Below, piece after piece: positions 14,951 to 16,371 of a stretch of 16,371 bases of DNA (its first letter is position 1; each line of letters starts with the position of its first letter). Made by a program: the position numbers and the translations under genes. Source of the DNA: JAKALQ01 sp963978265 (lineage in GTDB: Bacteria; Actinomycetota; Actinomycetes; S36-B12; UBA5976); assembly GCA_963978265.1 (NCBI GenBank), contig CAXBQV010000030.1, forward strand, positions 1 to 16,371. Direction: 5' to 3'. The notes under the pieces were generated by a model, which was not told where the DNA came from, made no database searches, and saw nothing but the letters and a program-made list of their open reading frames with translations.

Positions 14951-16143
14951 ACCTGCTCCTCGAGACCGAACCAGTGGGCAGCGGTTGCGACGTCCTTGTC
15001 GCCGCGCCCGGAGAGATTGACGAGGATGATCGCATCCGGACCAAGCCGATGGCCCAAGTGCAACGCACCTGCGAGTGCATGTGCACTCTCGATCGCGGGA
15101 ATGATGCCCTCGGTTCGGCAGAGCAACGCGAACGCATCCATTGCCTGCACATCGGTAACGGCTTCGTACTGCGCACGGCCGATGTCCTTGAGGTAGGAGT
15201 GTTCCGGTCCGACGCTCGGGTAGTCGAGACCTGCACTGATCGAGTGCGATTCGATGGTCTGGCCGTCGGGATCCTGCAACAGGTAGGAACGCGCACCATG
15301 GAGCACGCCGGGCTCGCCACCGGTGAGGCACGCAGCATGTCGGCCGGTCTCGATCCCGTCGCCACCGGCTTCGAATCCCCACAACTGCACCGACAGATCG
15401 TCGATGAATGGGTGGAAGATGCCGATGGCATTGCTTCCGCCGCCGACGCAGGCGGCGACGGCGTCGGGCAGTCGGCCGGTCGCCTCCAGGATCTGTTCGC
15501 GGGCTTCGATGCCGATGATGCGATGGAAGTCGCGCACCATCTCGGGGAACGGATGGGCACCAGCAACGGTTCCCAATAGGTAGTGCGTGTGGTCGACGTT
15601 CGTGACCCAGTCGCGCATCGCTTCGTTGATCGCGTCCTTGAGCGTACGGCTGCCTGCGGTCACAGGTACGACTTCGGCACCGAGGAGTTTCATGCGCGCC
15701 ACGTTCAGGGCCTGCCGCTTGGTGTCCTCCTCGCCCATGTACACCACGCACTCAAGGCCGAGGAGCGCTGCCGCGGTTGCAGTGGCGACACCGTGCTGAC
15801 CTGCACCGGTTTCCGCGATCACGCGGCGTTTGCCCATGCGCTTCGTGAGGAGCGCCTGTCCGAGGACGTTATTGATCTTGTGCGAACCGGTGTGATTGAG
15901 GTCCTCGCGCTTGAGGAACACCCGCGCACCGTTCGCATGCTCCGAGAATCGCTTCGCCTCCGTCAGTGGCGATGGACGGCCGGAGTAGGTGCTGTGCAGG
16001 TGCGCGAGTTCGGCGAGGAAAGCGGGATCGACCTTCGCCTTGCGATACGCCTCGTCGAGTTCTTCGAACGCCGCCATGAGCGCTTCGGGCACGAAGCGTC
16101 CGCCGAATTTGCCGAAGTGTCCGCGGGCATCAGGTAATGACAT
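14947..16143 (-). CDS. trpB: Tryptophan synthase beta chain
   Basis: TrpB condenses indole with serine in a pyridoxal phosphate reaction to give tryptophan. The 398-residue protein is full length. The cofactor lysine is Lys89 in HTGSHKINN, the catalytic acid Glu111 is in ETGAGQHG, and the phosphate-binding loop is GGGSNA (234-239). The communication region FGGRFVPEALM near the N-terminus marks this as the TrpA-associated TrpB1 type rather than the stand-alone TrpB2 type. The ATG at 16143 comes two bases after the trpC stop, with only a weak GAGCGG upstream, so coupling with trpC is likely. Its stop overlaps trpA. Confidence 0.98.
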   Translation of the reverse strand: MSLPDARGHFGKFGGRFVPEALMAAFEELDEAYRKAKVDPAFLAELAHLHSTYSGRPSPLTEAKRFSEHANGARVFLKREDLNHTGSHKINNVLGQALLTKRMGKRRVIAETGAGQHGVATATAAALLGLECVVYMGEEDTKRQALNVARMKLLGAEVVPVTAGSRTLKDAINEAMRDWVTNVDHTHYLLGTVAGAHPFPEMVRDFHRIIGIEAREQILEATGRLPDAVAACVGGGSNAIGIFHPFIDDLSVQLWGFEAGGDGIETGRHAACLTGGEPGVLHGARSYLLQDPDGQTIESHSISAGLDYPSVGPEHSYLKDIGRAQYEAVTDVQAMDAFALLCRTEGIIPAIESAHALAGALHLGHRLGPDAIILVNLSGRGDKDVATAAHWFGLEEQV

Positions 16144-16145
16144 GA

Positions 16146-16371
16146 CTACCGCTCATGATGGATCGCCGGATGCGCGCCGGCGGTGACGAGGGAATGGACG
16201 GCTGCCTGTGGATCGTCGCCGACCACCAGCGATTCTCCGACGAGCACTGCATCGGCCCCGGCCTTTGCATAGTCGAGCAGGTCTTGCGGTCCGCGCACAC
16301 CGGACTCGGCGATCTTCGCGATGTGATCGGGAATCACGGGTGCAACCTGCGCGAACTGGTCACGGTGGACT
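16146..16371 (-). CDS. trpC: Indole-3-glycerol phosphate synthase, C-terminal part (runs off the window)
   Basis: About the last 75 codons of trpC lie at the right edge, and the start is outside the window. The enzyme closes the ring of carboxyphenylaminodeoxyribulose phosphate to give indole-3-glycerol phosphate, the substrate of TrpA. Visible features are the catalytic and phosphate-site strand IAESGVRGPQDLLDYAKAGADAVLVGESLV, typical of the IGPS barrel's last two strands, and the actinobacterial tail ending in LVTAGAHPA. The frame stays open to base 16371, so the GTG at 16337 is internal and not a start. It ends with TAG two bases before trpB. Confidence 0.93.
   Translation of the reverse strand, partial: VHRDQFAQVAPVIPDHIAKIAESGVRGPQDLLDYAKAGADAVLVGESLVVGDDPQAAVHSLVTAGAHPAIHHER

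Noticed and set aside
13373..15196. 607-codon open frame on the plus strand
   Set aside because: It lies opposite dsbA-like, trpA and trpB, which have clear family motifs. Long antisense frames are expected in high-GC coding DNA, and its Arg/His/Cys-rich product resembles no family I know.

Overview
The window is a high-GC actinobacterial chromosome segment carrying only conserved biosynthetic genes, joined at its left end to about 525 bases of a different, much AT-richer genome. Every gene reads on the minus strand, so transcription runs from base 16371 towards base 1. I found no tRNA, rRNA, mobile element or CRISPR array, and no gene-free stretch longer than 80 bases. The gene set points to Actinomycetota: pyrR-pyrB-pyrC-(small membrane protein)-carA-carB, trpC-trpB-trpA next to lgt, gltB-gltD beside pyk, frequent GTG starts and 4-base GTGA/ATGA overlaps. 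A Micrococcales-like member of class Actinomycetes is my best guess, but the order cannot be fixed from this window.

Layout in the direction of transcription. The end of trpC, then trpB and trpA, make indole-glycerol phosphate and convert it to tryptophan. A membrane-anchored DsbA-like thioredoxin-fold protein and lgt (prolipoprotein diacylglyceryl transferase) follow with almost no spacing. After a 71-base leader with a possible hairpin come gltB and gltD, the two subunits of NADPH-dependent glutamate synthase. Pyruvate kinase lies 38 bases further on. A short leader with a clear PyrR-binding RNA motif then opens the pyrimidine operon: pyrR, pyrB, pyrC, a small membrane protein, carA and the first 24 codons of carB. 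All pyr/car junctions overlap by 1 or 4 bases.

The genes join in function through glutamine, glutamate and PEP. Glutamine feeds both GltB and CarA. Carbamoyl phosphate from CarAB goes to PyrB and then PyrC. PyrR senses pyrimidine nucleotides and probably blocks translation of the operon through an RNA element that contains its own ribosome binding site.

The one real anomaly is at bases 521-540. Inside carB the sequence changes from actinobacterial to a low-GC, betaproteobacterial (Polynucleobacter/Burkholderiales-like) carB. The reading frame is kept, but codon 25, normally Glu, is TAA exactly at the switch. A chimeric assembly joined at a conserved motif is the likeliest explanation. I did not find a previously undescribed system here. 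The PyrR operator, the gltB leader hairpin and the uncharacterised pyr-operon membrane protein are the most informative biological items.
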